The notes beneath the pieces were generated by a model. The model was not told the DNA's origin and made no database searches. It saw nothing but the letters and a program-made list of their open reading frames with translations. Below, piece by piece: positions 43,280 through 51,271 of a stretch of 64,000 nucleotides of DNA. The DNA is from G963662905 sp965230045 (GTDB lineage: Bacteria; Bacteroidota; Bacteroidia; Bacteroidales; WRLA01), in the NCBI GenBank assembly GCA_965230045.1, contig OZ245940.1, positions 1,302,001 to 1,366,000 of the forward strand. Reading direction: 5' to 3'. Every line of letters starts with the position of its first letter. Within the stretch, counting starts at the first letter, position 1. The position numbers and the translations under genes are program-made.

Positions 43280-44002
43280 TTAGTGTTTGGATGTGTTTTT
43301 CTCAAAATACTGCCAAAGGGGATCGCCGGCAGGAACGGAAGCATTAAAAAACATTTTTTCCTTACGCACGGGATGCTCAAAGCTCAGTTTTCGGGCGTGC
43401 AGATGTATGGATGCGTCGCGGTTGGAGGTGCGTGCGCCGTATTTTAAATCGCCTTTAATGATGCAGCCCATATGTGCCAGTTGCACCCGGATTTGATGGT
43501 GGCGGCCGGTATGCAGCTCTACTTCGAGCAGGTGGTAACGGTCGGAGGATTTCAGGAGTTGATAGGATAAAATCGCTTTGAGCGCATCTTTCGTTCCTGC
43601 CGCTACGACATATGATTTATTTTGTTTTTGGTTTTTCCTGAGGGAATCAGTCAATTCGGCTTTGGCTACAAGTGGCTTTTGCTCGCATACGGCCCAATAG
43701 GTTTTATGTATTTCGCGATTGCGCAGGCTTTCGTTGAGGCGCGAAAGTGCTTTGGATGTTTTGGCAAAAACCAGCGCACCGCTTACGGGGCGGTCGAGGC
43801 GGTGCACCAGTCCGAGAAAAACATTGCCGGGTTTTTGGTATTTCTGTTTCAGGTAAAGTTTTAGGGTTTCGCTCAATGGGCGGTCGCCGGTTTTATCGCC
43901 CTGAACAATTTCGCCGGGCATTTTATTAAATACCAGGATGTGGTTGTCCTCATACAAAACCCTTTTGGCAATTTCCTGATAATCAATTTGTCCTGAAGGC
44001 AT
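43280..44002 (-). CDS. RluA-family pseudouridine synthase
   Basis: RNA-modifying enzyme of 240 residues that isomerises uridine to pseudouridine in rRNA or tRNA. VHRLDRPVSGALVFAKTSKA contains the catalytic Asp in the HRLDxxxSG motif; EIHKTYWAV, LEVELHTGRHHQIRVQLAHMG and LKYGARTSN follow. There is no S4 domain, and the RluA-subfamily target site cannot be told. It starts five bases after panB on the same strand. Confidence 0.93.
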   Translation of the reverse strand: MPSGQIDYQEIAKRVLYEDNHILVFNKMPGEIVQGDKTGDRPLSETLKLYLKQKYQKPGNVFLGLVHRLDRPVSGALVFAKTSKALSRLNESLRNREIHKTYWAVCEQKPLVAKAELTDSLRKNQKQNKSYVVAAGTKDALKAILSYQLLKSSDRYHLLEVELHTGRHHQIRVQLAHMGCIIKGDLKYGARTSNRDASIHLHARKLSFEHPVRKEKMFFNASVPAGDPLWQYFEKNTSKH

Positions 44003-44007
44003 AGGGA

Positions 44008-44835
44008 TTAATATTGTTCGCGCTCATTGGGAAAATCAAGGGTTTTTACATCATTGATGTATGACCTGACGGAACCTTTGATTTCTTCGGAGAGATTATG
44101 GTAGCGGCGCAGGAACCGTGGTGAGAATTTTTGCGTAATACCGAGCATATCGTGCAGCACAAGCACTTGTCCGTCCACCTGATCGCCTGCACCAATGCCA
44201 ATAACAGGAATTTTCAGGCTTTCGGTAACATCACGTGCCAAACGTGCAGGGATTTTTTCGAGCACCAGCCCAAAACAGCCGGCTTCCTGCAGCAGATGCG
44301 CATCTTCGATCAGTTTTTTTGCTTCATCATCTTCGGTGGCACGCACCACATAAGTGCCAAATTTATGAATGGACTGTGGCGTGAGGCCGAGATGTCCCAT
44401 TACCGGGATTCCGGCAGAAAGGATACGGCGCACCGATTCGATAATTTCGCGGCCACCTTCCATTTTGATGGCATTTGCACCGGATTCTTTCATGATGCGG
44501 ATGGCAGAATTCAAGGCTTCCTTGGAATTTCCCTGATACGTACCAAAAGGCAGGTCAACCACCACCAGTGCGCGGTTCACGGCACGCATCACTGAGCTGG
44601 CGTGATAAATCATATCGTTGAGCGTGATGGGCAGGGTGGTGCGGTGCCCGGCCATAACGTTGCTGGCGGAATCGCCCACAAGAATCACATCAATGCCGCT
44701 CTCGTCGAGCAAACCGGCCATAGAAAAATCATAAGCCGTAAGCATCGCTATTTTTTCGCCTTTCAGCTTCATTTCCTGAAGCACATGGGTTGTTATCTTT
44801 TTGTAATTCGGATTTGGATCAGAATAAGTTGACAT
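44008..44835 (-). CDS. panB: 3-methyl-2-oxobutanoate hydroxymethyltransferase
   Basis: First step of pantothenate synthesis: transfers a hydroxymethyl group from methylene-THF to ketoisovalerate to give ketopantoate. The 275 residues contain KIAMLTAYDFSMAGLLDES, ILVGDSASNVMAGH, PFGTYQGN, GANAIKMEGG, GHLGLTPQSIH and GIGAGDQVDGQVLVLHD. Full length. It is paired with the pseudouridine synthase gene; other pantothenate genes are not in view. Confidence 0.96.
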   Translation of the reverse strand: MSTYSDPNPNYKKITTHVLQEMKLKGEKIAMLTAYDFSMAGLLDESGIDVILVGDSASNVMAGHRTTLPITLNDMIYHASSVMRAVNRALVVVDLPFGTYQGNSKEALNSAIRIMKESGANAIKMEGGREIIESVRRILSAGIPVMGHLGLTPQSIHKFGTYVVRATEDDEAKKLIEDAHLLQEAGCFGLVLEKIPARLARDVTESLKIPVIGIGAGDQVDGQVLVLHDMLGITQKFSPRFLRRYHNLSEEIKGSVRSYINDVKTLDFPNEREQY

Positions 44836-44869
44836 GATAAAAAATATAGGTACATAATGCTTTGTAGAG

Positions 44870-44877
44870 CAAAAGTA
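44870..44877 (-). promoter_or_regulatory. -7 element of the panB promoter
   Basis: The minus strand reads TACTTTTG, 35 bases before the panB start codon. Confidence 0.5.
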
Positions 44878-45131
44878 CCAAAAAGGAATTGTTAGTGCGT
44901 ATTTTTTATGGAGAAAATGTGTTGAGCTGTTTTTCAGAATCAGGATGTTTGTTTTGTTTAGTGTTTTGTATGATACTGATTATCAATAACTGATCGACAA
45001 ACAACGGCATTATGGCTACAAAATTCATTCCGCTGGCTTAACTGCTTGTTCGTGCTGTTTTTCTTATCTATTAGCGAGTTTATTTTATTTGTAATGAGGG
45101 GTTTATTTATTTTGATGAAAAATCCCTGAGC

Positions 45132-46775
45132 ATGAAAATTATCAAAACACTAATTGCCTTCCTTATTGTATTTCTTGTACATCAGCTTGCTATGAGCCAA
45201 AGCAAAGCCACGAGCTCAAGCGGAGCACCTGTGCCGCTTTTCTATGGACTGAATGAAAGCCAAAGCAATGATTGGACGCAAATCGATGCGTACGGAAATA
45301 TCGGAATGGCCCTTTTTGATCATTCGGATATCCAGACAGGGGAGGGTTTTTTGATCTGCAAAACCATCAGCCCTGATGGCACAGAGCTTTTAGATACCGT
45401 CGTTTCCGGCAAGCATCTTGAACTGTCTGTATTGCTTTTTGATAAACAAAATAAGCCGCATATTTTTTATGGTGAATCATCTTCAGCGCATCAGAAAATT
45501 TTTCATGCATTTCGTGGCCCTGATCAGTGGCAGATTGAAGAAATAATTGATTTTGAAGCTTCTGAAGGCAAGTTTATCTACGAATGCTCTGCTGAAATGG
45601 ATCCGCATGGAAGCTTTCATCTGCTGCTCCTTCTTTTGCGTTCCAATCCTGATTCACCCGATTATTATTATGCTTTTCGGGATGCGCATTTAGTCTATCT
45701 GACCAATGCTTCCGGTTTTTGGCAAAAGGAATTGATCAGTGTTTATGACACGTATTATACTCTGGATGAATACTCTAAAATGTTGAACCGTCAGGATTTA
45801 GCTGTGGATCAAGAAGGCCATGCGCATATTGTTTTTGGTGAGCAATTGGGCAATACCATGGCCGGATCGGCAAGTATTTTGCACTATGCAACGAATGGAA
45901 GCGGTAGCTGGATCACGGAAACAGTAGCTGATTGCGATCCCAATGGCCGCGATGATGCGGGCTGGTATCCATCCTTATGCCTCGATAATTCCGGAAATCC
46001 TGCGGTGGCTTGTGCCTATATTGCCCGTGTGCCCACAGGCTCAGCAATGAATGCAAAACTTTGGCTTCACACCAGGGTGTCTGATAATCAGTGGAAAAGC
46101 GAAATGATTTGTGAAAGCGATGATGGCTATTACGGAACCGATGGGCGAAGATATACCGGTGGATTAACTCATTTGCTGTTTGACCGGCAAAATAATCCGC
46201 ATGTGATTTTTACGGATATTGCCTCATCTCATGCCGGCATGAATTATTTTAATCTGGGAAATATCCGCTATGCCAAAAAAGTATCCGGAAGCTGGCAAAT
46301 TGAGAAAATCTATCAGCAAGCTTTGCCGGAGGGCAATTACAATGCCCATGAAATATATGATATGTGCCTTTTAGCGGATTATGCGAATAATAAACTGCAT
46401 ATCATCGCCCAGGAGATCTTAATGGAAAACGCACTGGATTATGAATTTAACCTTCTTCATTTTGAAACCGATCAGCTTTTAAGCACAATACCGGAAAACC
46501 GGGCTTCGAAATCCGTGCAAATTGTGCCCAATCCTGTTGGGCGTGAATTGTGGCTGGAAGCAGCTCTGATTGATTCTGAAAAAGCCATAATCAGCATTTA
46601 TGATTTTAAAGGCAGAAAGGTTTGGGCGCAGGATGATTATTTGCTCCATCCCGGCAGGAACCCAATCAGAGGTGTAGCAAATTTATTGAAAAAAGGGGCT
46701 TATATTTTGGATGTAAAAATCCATCAAGATGTTGCCCGTCAGGCATTTTTGAAAAATTTAGGCCATGCAAAGTAG
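45132..46775 (+). CDS. Secreted protein with T9SS sorting domain, propeller-like
   Basis: A 547-residue protein: signal peptide ending LAMSQ, a long region (about 30-455) with repeated blade-like phrases (GMALFDHSDIQTGEG, LAVDQEGHAHIVFGEQ, LCLDNSGNPAVACAY, LLFDRQNNPHVIFTD) typical of BNR/sialidase-like propellers, and a C-terminal T9SS type A domain (VQIVPNPVGRELWLEA, ISIYDFKGRKVW, KGAYILDVKI). No catalytic sialidase residues were identified. It overlaps the start of the amidohydrolase gene by 11 bases and so opens a translation-coupled operon of four exported proteins. Confidence 0.82.
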   Translation: MKIIKTLIAFLIVFLVHQLAMSQSKATSSSGAPVPLFYGLNESQSNDWTQIDAYGNIGMALFDHSDIQTGEGFLICKTISPDGTELLDTVVSGKHLELSVLLFDKQNKPHIFYGESSSAHQKIFHAFRGPDQWQIEEIIDFEASEGKFIYECSAEMDPHGSFHLLLLLLRSNPDSPDYYYAFRDAHLVYLTNASGFWQKELISVYDTYYTLDEYSKMLNRQDLAVDQEGHAHIVFGEQLGNTMAGSASILHYATNGSGSWITETVADCDPNGRDDAGWYPSLCLDNSGNPAVACAYIARVPTGSAMNAKLWLHTRVSDNQWKSEMICESDDGYYGTDGRRYTGGLTHLLFDRQNNPHVIFTDIASSHAGMNYFNLGNIRYAKKVSGSWQIEKIYQQALPEGNYNAHEIYDMCLLADYANNKLHIIAQEILMENALDYEFNLLHFETDQLLSTIPENRASKSVQIVPNPVGRELWLEAALIDSEKAIISIYDFKGRKVWAQDDYLLHPGRNPIRGVANLLKKGAYILDVKIHQDVARQAFLKNLGHAK

Positions 46776-48063
46776 TTTATATTATTTTCGTTTGTTCCTT
46801 GGTTTGTGGGCTGTTTTAAGCTGTCATCAGCAGCTGTTCGGGCAGTTGTTGCCCAAAAACTACCTTATCGCCAATGCTGTATTGATAACGGCAGTGGATG
46901 ATGAGGTTTTGGAAGATGCCTGTTTGCTCATCAAAAACGGCCGTATTGCCGGGATTTACGATGATATTTCTGATGTGCCCAAAGCATACGATACCGTTTT
47001 GAATATGAAGGGCAAATTTATCATGCCCGGATTGATTGATTCTCATAATCATCTGTCGGGCAGAAGGATATCGGACAAGGCGCTGGAAAATGCCTTGCGC
47101 AACGGCATTACTTGTGTGCGCGATATGGGCGGTGATTGTGCTTATCTGAACATCCTGCGGGAAGATATACAAAACGGGGTGATTGCGGCACCGGATGTTT
47201 ATTTTTCGGCCCTGATAGGTGGCGAAGCTTTCATTCAAAGCGATAGGCGCGCCATCAGTTGTACGCCGGAAAAGTATGAGATTGGCCAGGCTCCGGGCAT
47301 GCGCTCTGTAAACGATTCCACAGATTTGGACCAGCTGATGCAGGAATCAGTGGATTTGGGAGCAACAGGCATTAAAATCTATTCGCATCTGTCGCCTGCA
47401 TTGATACGGGAAATCACTCAAAAAGCGCATCAGTATGGCCTGAAAGTCTGGGCGCATGGCATTGTGCCGCCAACCGGACTAGAAGAAGTAGTTGCAGCAG
47501 GGGTGAATTCCATTTCGCACATAAATTTTTTCCTGATGCCGGATTACTGGGATTTAAAAAAACACGGCACAATGGCCTTCGATTCAGCACAAATTCGGAC
47601 AGAACGGATTCATCGGATTTTCGCATCCATGCGTGCGCATAATACCTTTCTGGATCCTACACTCTTTTTGAGCCTTCGTATGGCAAAACTCCGTATCAGT
47701 GATTCAGTTGATCGAATGGAATATAAAAATGCACTCATTTTTGTGCTTCGCGAAGCCTGGCGCCAGGGAGTGAAGATTGTTGCCGGAACCGATATTTTTT
47801 TAAGCGATAAAAAGGGATATGTCCCTGAATTGCATGATGAAATGAAGGTTTATGCCCGGGAAGCCGGAATACCCAATTATGAGGTAATCCGAATGGCTAC
47901 AATTTATGGTGCAGAGCTGCTCGGAATGGAAGGCCAGTTCGGGTCTATTGAAAAAGGGAAACAGGCTAATCTGTTGGTTTTGAATGCAAATCCGCTGCAA
48001 AATATTGATAACACAAAGAATATTCATTTGGTAATCAAAAATGGTATTTCCATTGAACTATAA
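46765..48063 (+). CDS. Exported amidohydrolase (imidazolonepropionase/prolidase-like)
   Basis: A 432-residue metal-dependent hydrolase with a signal peptide (LSCHQQLFGQ end). The amidohydrolase signature is complete: LIDSHNHLSG (HxH), GIKIYSH with the Lys that is usually carboxylated, VWAHGIV, ISHINFF and VAGTDIF with the catalytic Asp. GMEGQFGSIEKGKQANLLVL is the typical C-terminal phrase. Related proteins hydrolyse cyclic amides or dipeptides; the substrate here is unknown. It overlaps the T9SS-sorted protein gene upstream and is followed 11 bases later by a small secreted protein. Confidence 0.88.
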   Translation: MQSSLYYFRLFLGLWAVLSCHQQLFGQLLPKNYLIANAVLITAVDDEVLEDACLLIKNGRIAGIYDDISDVPKAYDTVLNMKGKFIMPGLIDSHNHLSGRRISDKALENALRNGITCVRDMGGDCAYLNILREDIQNGVIAAPDVYFSALIGGEAFIQSDRRAISCTPEKYEIGQAPGMRSVNDSTDLDQLMQESVDLGATGIKIYSHLSPALIREITQKAHQYGLKVWAHGIVPPTGLEEVVAAGVNSISHINFFLMPDYWDLKKHGTMAFDSAQIRTERIHRIFASMRAHNTFLDPTLFLSLRMAKLRISDSVDRMEYKNALIFVLREAWRQGVKIVAGTDIFLSDKKGYVPELHDEMKVYAREAGIPNYEVIRMATIYGAELLGMEGQFGSIEKGKQANLLVLNANPLQNIDNTKNIHLVIKNGISIEL

Positions 48064-48074
48064 AAACAAACATT

Positions 48075-48587
48075 ATGAAAGCGAAAACTATTTTAAGCCT
48101 GATGGCATTTTTTCTCCTGACACATCTTGTCGCTCAGGATGACCCGCGCAACGATCATTTGAAGTATTTGGACTATGCTTCTTTTGACATGAAAATCAGC
48201 AGTATTAAAGAAGTTTCCGAAGTCGATACTAAAGACGGAACCGTAAAAGCTTCAAATCGGAATTTTAAACTTATTGAGGTTTGTCTGAAAGGCGAAAACA
48301 CATCCGGAGCAGGGCTTTTTATTTATACGCCCGGAATTTTTTCGGTTGTTTATAAAAACCGTGGGTTTTATCGTGTTGCTCAGGCCGTAGCTGTGGGTGT
48401 AAAGCCGGAAATTGCACCCGGGAAAAGAATTGATGTTATGATTTCTGCTGATGATGCGAGCATGAACAATAAGATGTCGGGCAATGGGGAAGAGGAGTTT
48501 TTTATTTATTTTGAATTGCCCAAAGAAGTGAATGAATTTCAGGTACAAATCCCAAAACTTTTGAATGATGTGGGGAAAGTTGAATAG
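48075..48587 (+). CDS. Small secreted protein of unknown function
   Basis: A 170-residue protein with a signal peptide (about 1-20, THLVAQDD). The mature part is predicted to be a beta-rich single domain, with KLIEVCLKGENTSGAGLFIYTPGIFSVVYK given here only as position guide around residues 64-95 in two segments: LIEVCLKGENTSGAGLF and IYTPGIFSVVYK. A single Cys is present. I do not recognise the family. It lies third in the amidohydrolase operon and its last codons overlap the start of the SGNH-like gene. Confidence 0.7.
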   Translation: MKAKTILSLMAFFLLTHLVAQDDPRNDHLKYLDYASFDMKISSIKEVSEVDTKDGTVKASNRNFKLIEVCLKGENTSGAGLFIYTPGIFSVVYKNRGFYRVAQAVAVGVKPEIAPGKRIDVMISADDASMNNKMSGNGEEEFFIYFELPKEVNEFQVQIPKLLNDVGKVE

Positions 48588-49494
48588 AAATATATTTTAT
48601 AATCAGGCAAATAGCATGTTCGGCTTATTTTTGTTTTCACTGCTTTTATTCGTTTCCTGCGAAAAGGATGAACAGGGAATTTTCACTCAGGAAACCCAAA
48701 AGGCTGTGCCTGATTCAGACGAAACTTATGCCGGTGATTCCCATTCCGGCACTTACGATGCGCGGATTTTATTTGTTGGCAACAGCCTTTCGGGCTATAA
48801 CAATATGCCCGCTATGGTGGAAGAAATAGCTGTATCTGCCGGTAAAAATGTTTTGGTTGACCAGGCGATGTTTTACGGGCAGGCATTGCGGCATTATGTA
48901 AATGATGAAAGGCTGATCCTGAAAATTAAAGAACAGCCCTGGGATTTTGTTGTACTGCAATCCGATGATATCACCGCATTCCAGGACATGTACCATATCG
49001 AAAAAGAGGTGCTCAATACACTCAAAGAAAGGATTTTGGACAACAACCCCTATACCGAAATCATCTATCAAATGGTTTGGGGCTTGCGCGATGGTGTACG
49101 TATTCAGGAACTTAACGGCCAATGGGTTACTTATTCCTACGAAGAATACATGGATAAAATCTATACCGGAACGCTTTATCTGGCAAACGAACTTGATTTG
49201 GGAATTTCTCCGGTAGGCTGGACCTGGAAAGAAATCCGAACTTTACATCCTGATATTGAACTATTTTCAAACGACAAAGCACATCCATCCTACAATGGAT
49301 CATTTCTTACGGCCGCTGTTCATTATAGCGCAATCTTCCGCGAAAGTTGCGCCAACAGTAATTTTTCGGGAAACCTGCCGGAGGAAACCGCTTTTATAAT
49401 GCGGAAAGCGGCTTCCGAAATGGTGCTGGACAGCCTTGAACGCTGGAATTTGCAGATAGCCACAGGAATTGATGAAATTAATAAGGGTAATTAG
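48565..49494 (+). CDS. SGNH/GDSL hydrolase-like lipoprotein (DUF4886-like)
   Basis: A 309-residue exported lipoprotein. The start at 48565 (overlapping the previous gene by 23 bases) is kept because it provides Lys and Arg ahead of the hydrophobic stretch and lipobox LFVSC; an ATG at 48616 would lack any positive charge. ILFVGNSLSGYNNMPAM carries a GNS motif in the place of the catalytic-Ser block I of SGNH hydrolases, DFVVLQSDD resembles block III, and DKAHPSYNGSFL has the Asp-x-x-His of block V. It may de-esterify glycans. Its TAG stop codon lies in the terminal TTAG of repeat element B copy 2. Confidence 0.8.
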   Translation: MMWGKLNRNIFYNQANSMFGLFLFSLLLFVSCEKDEQGIFTQETQKAVPDSDETYAGDSHSGTYDARILFVGNSLSGYNNMPAMVEEIAVSAGKNVLVDQAMFYGQALRHYVNDERLILKIKEQPWDFVVLQSDDITAFQDMYHIEKEVLNTLKERILDNNPYTEIIYQMVWGLRDGVRIQELNGQWVTYSYEEYMDKIYTGTLYLANELDLGISPVGWTWKEIRTLHPDIELFSNDKAHPSYNGSFLTAAVHYSAIFRESCANSNFSGNLPEETAFIMRKAASEMVLDSLERWNLQIATGIDEINKGN

Positions 49495-49636
49495 AGTTCG
49501 TCTATAAAGTCCAACTTCTGCGTTGTTGCTCAAAATCTAAATCCTAATATACATTAGTATACTGCGGTTTAGATTTTTTACACGCCTTGAATTTGAACTT
49601 TATAGAGCAAACTCTCGACTCTATGGACAAGCACTA
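49490..49636. repeat. MITE-like hairpin element B, copy 2 (inverted)
   Basis: The reverse complement matches element B at 8845-8998 over almost its whole length, including the AAAATCTAAA stem, but the tip reads TATACTAATGTATA in place of TCCCGTAGGTACGGGA. It supplies the stop codon of the upstream gene. Confidence 0.8.
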
Positions 49637-49637
49637 A

Positions 49638-49790
49638 TTAGTGTCTGTCTATAAAGTCGGGTTTCTGATTCAGAATGTTCGAGGTCGAGGCATTCGCAGG
49701 GCTGAAAACAAGGAGTTTACCTTAGTAAATGACTTGGTTTCAGAACAAGAATAACGCTGAGATCGGACATTATGGACAGAAACTAATTAG
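49638..49790. repeat. MITE-like hairpin element A, copy 2
   Basis: Nearly identical to element A at 8639-8848 but without the 50-base insert; the tip is TTTACCTTAGTAAA instead of TCCCGTCTGTACGGGA, and ACGCTGAGATCGGA replaces the second palindrome. Bases 49791-49913 beyond it show nothing recognisable. Confidence 0.8.
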
Positions 49791-49913
49791 CTATCTTGCG
49801 TTTTGGGAAAGTTCGTGCCCGTAATAGAATATTTTGTGAATGAATCAGGCTTGGCTAATATTTTTCGAAGCCCACGGAATATTTAACAGAAGCAAAAAAT
49901 TAATAACGTACTC

Positions 49914-50513
49914 ATGGAAAAACACCTTCATCTTTCTTCAGCCGTTTTGCTGGCAATTTTCTTTGTTTTAAGCACCAAAGATGTTCAATCTCAAGTGGAA
50001 AATCATCCTGAAAACAAATACCTGATCGTTCTGGATGCGCAGCAATATTATACTCATGGGAAACTGGCCGGCAGCTCGGCGCAAAAAGCCATCGAAGCGC
50101 TTAATTCAGTAATCAGCAAAAAGGATGCAGACCAAGTGATTTATGTAAACCGGGATCATAAATTATTGAATCTTACTTATATACCGCCATTTTTTTGTAC
50201 ATCGCTCGATTCTGCAGCAATGCAGATGGATGAAAACCTGAAAAAGCGAAACGAAAATGTTTTTACACGCGAGAAACCCAATGCTTTTTCATCCAATGAA
50301 CTGCTGGATTTTCTAAAGAAAAACCATGTAAAGGAAATCATAATGATTGGCTTTTTGGCCGAAGATTATTTCTGTTCTTCGGTTTTTCAGGGTAAAGAGC
50401 TGGGTTTTAAGATTTCTGTTGTGCCTGAAGCCATTATCGCCAAATCACAAAAAGGGAAAGACGAAGCCCTAAAGGAATTGAAGGAAAATGGGGTGGCGGT
50501 GATTGGCTTTTAG
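49914..50513 (+). CDS. Exported isochorismatase-like cysteine hydrolase
   Basis: A 199-residue protein of the isochorismatase fold with an N-terminal signal peptide (end VQSQ). The expected triad can be placed: Asp in YLIVLDAQQ, Lys in TREKPNAFSS and Cys in GFLAEDYFCSSV. The usual GLxTDVCV phrase is altered to GFLAEDYFCS, but the Cys is kept. Relatives hydrolyse amides such as nicotinamide or act on isochorismate; an exported form is less common. It is a single gene between the repeat elements and the two-component system. Confidence 0.75.
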   Translation: MEKHLHLSSAVLLAIFFVLSTKDVQSQVENHPENKYLIVLDAQQYYTHGKLAGSSAQKAIEALNSVISKKDADQVIYVNRDHKLLNLTYIPPFFCTSLDSAAMQMDENLKKRNENVFTREKPNAFSSNELLDFLKKNHVKEIIMIGFLAEDYFCSSVFQGKELGFKISVVPEAIIAKSQKGKDEALKELKENGVAVIGF

Positions 50514-50569
50514 AAGTTGATCCTGCTATCAGCTTTGAGTATTATTCAGTTGGATCTTCTGGGCAATTA

Positions 50570-51271
50570 TTAATGAGATAATTCCGGCACCCGAAACAAA
50601 TAACCTTTCCCCTTCAAAGTCACAATTTCAATTCGGGCATCCTCGCGGAAATGCTTGCGTAATTTGCGGATATAAACATCCAGGGTGCGCGAATTGAAAT
50701 AGGAATCATCGCCCCATACCTTCATAAGCAGCTCCTTGCGGTCGGTCACATGATTCCGGTTTTTTGCCAATGTGTCCAGTACTTCCATGTCGCGGTTGGA
50801 AAGGCGGATCTGATCTGTTGGCGTGATGAGTTCATAGGAGCCCCGCTTCAGGCGGTATTTCCCGATTTGTATTTCATCTTCAAGCTTTTCTTCCACCTGG
50901 CCAGCATTGCTTTTGGCGTGATATTCAATGCGAACCATCAGCTCTTCAATGCTGAATGGCTTGCGCATATAATCATTCCCGCCGGCTTCAAAACCTTTGA
51001 CCAGATCGCTGGTTTCTATTTTTGCTGTGAGGAAAATCACGGGCAGGCCGGGTTTTATTCTTTTAATTTCCCTGCAAAGGGTGTATCCATCCAGATTGGG
51101 CAGCATAATATCGAGCACGCATATGTCGGGATTCCAATGGTGCAGGCGGTTTAAAACTTTTGCGCCATCGGTTTCCCAAACCACTTCATAGCCTTCCTTT
51201 TCCAAGGTTTCTTTCACGATTTTTCCCAGATAGGGCTCGTCTTCGATATAGTAGATGCTTTGCTTTTTCAT
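50570..51271 (-). CDS. OmpR/PhoB-family response regulator (RprY-like)
   Basis: A 233-residue transcription factor: receiver domain (about 1-120, with IEDEPYLG, CVLDIMLPNLDGY carrying the phosphoacceptor Asp, FLTAK and KPFSIEEL) and a winged-helix output domain (about 135-230, with LSNRDMEVLDTLAKN, DDSYFNSRTLDVYIRKLRK and IVTLKGKGYLFRV). Its start overlaps the end of the kinase gene by four bases, so the two are translationally coupled. The likely targets are the TTAACCTT boxes in the divergent region at 52801-53004. Confidence 0.93.
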   Translation of the reverse strand: MKKQSIYYIEDEPYLGKIVKETLEKEGYEVVWETDGAKVLNRLHHWNPDICVLDIMLPNLDGYTLCREIKRIKPGLPVIFLTAKIETSDLVKGFEAGGNDYMRKPFSIEELMVRIEYHAKSNAGQVEEKLEDEIQIGKYRLKRGSYELITPTDQIRLSNRDMEVLDTLAKNRNHVTDRKELLMKVWGDDSYFNSRTLDVYIRKLRKHFREDARIEIVTLKGKGYLFRVPELSH

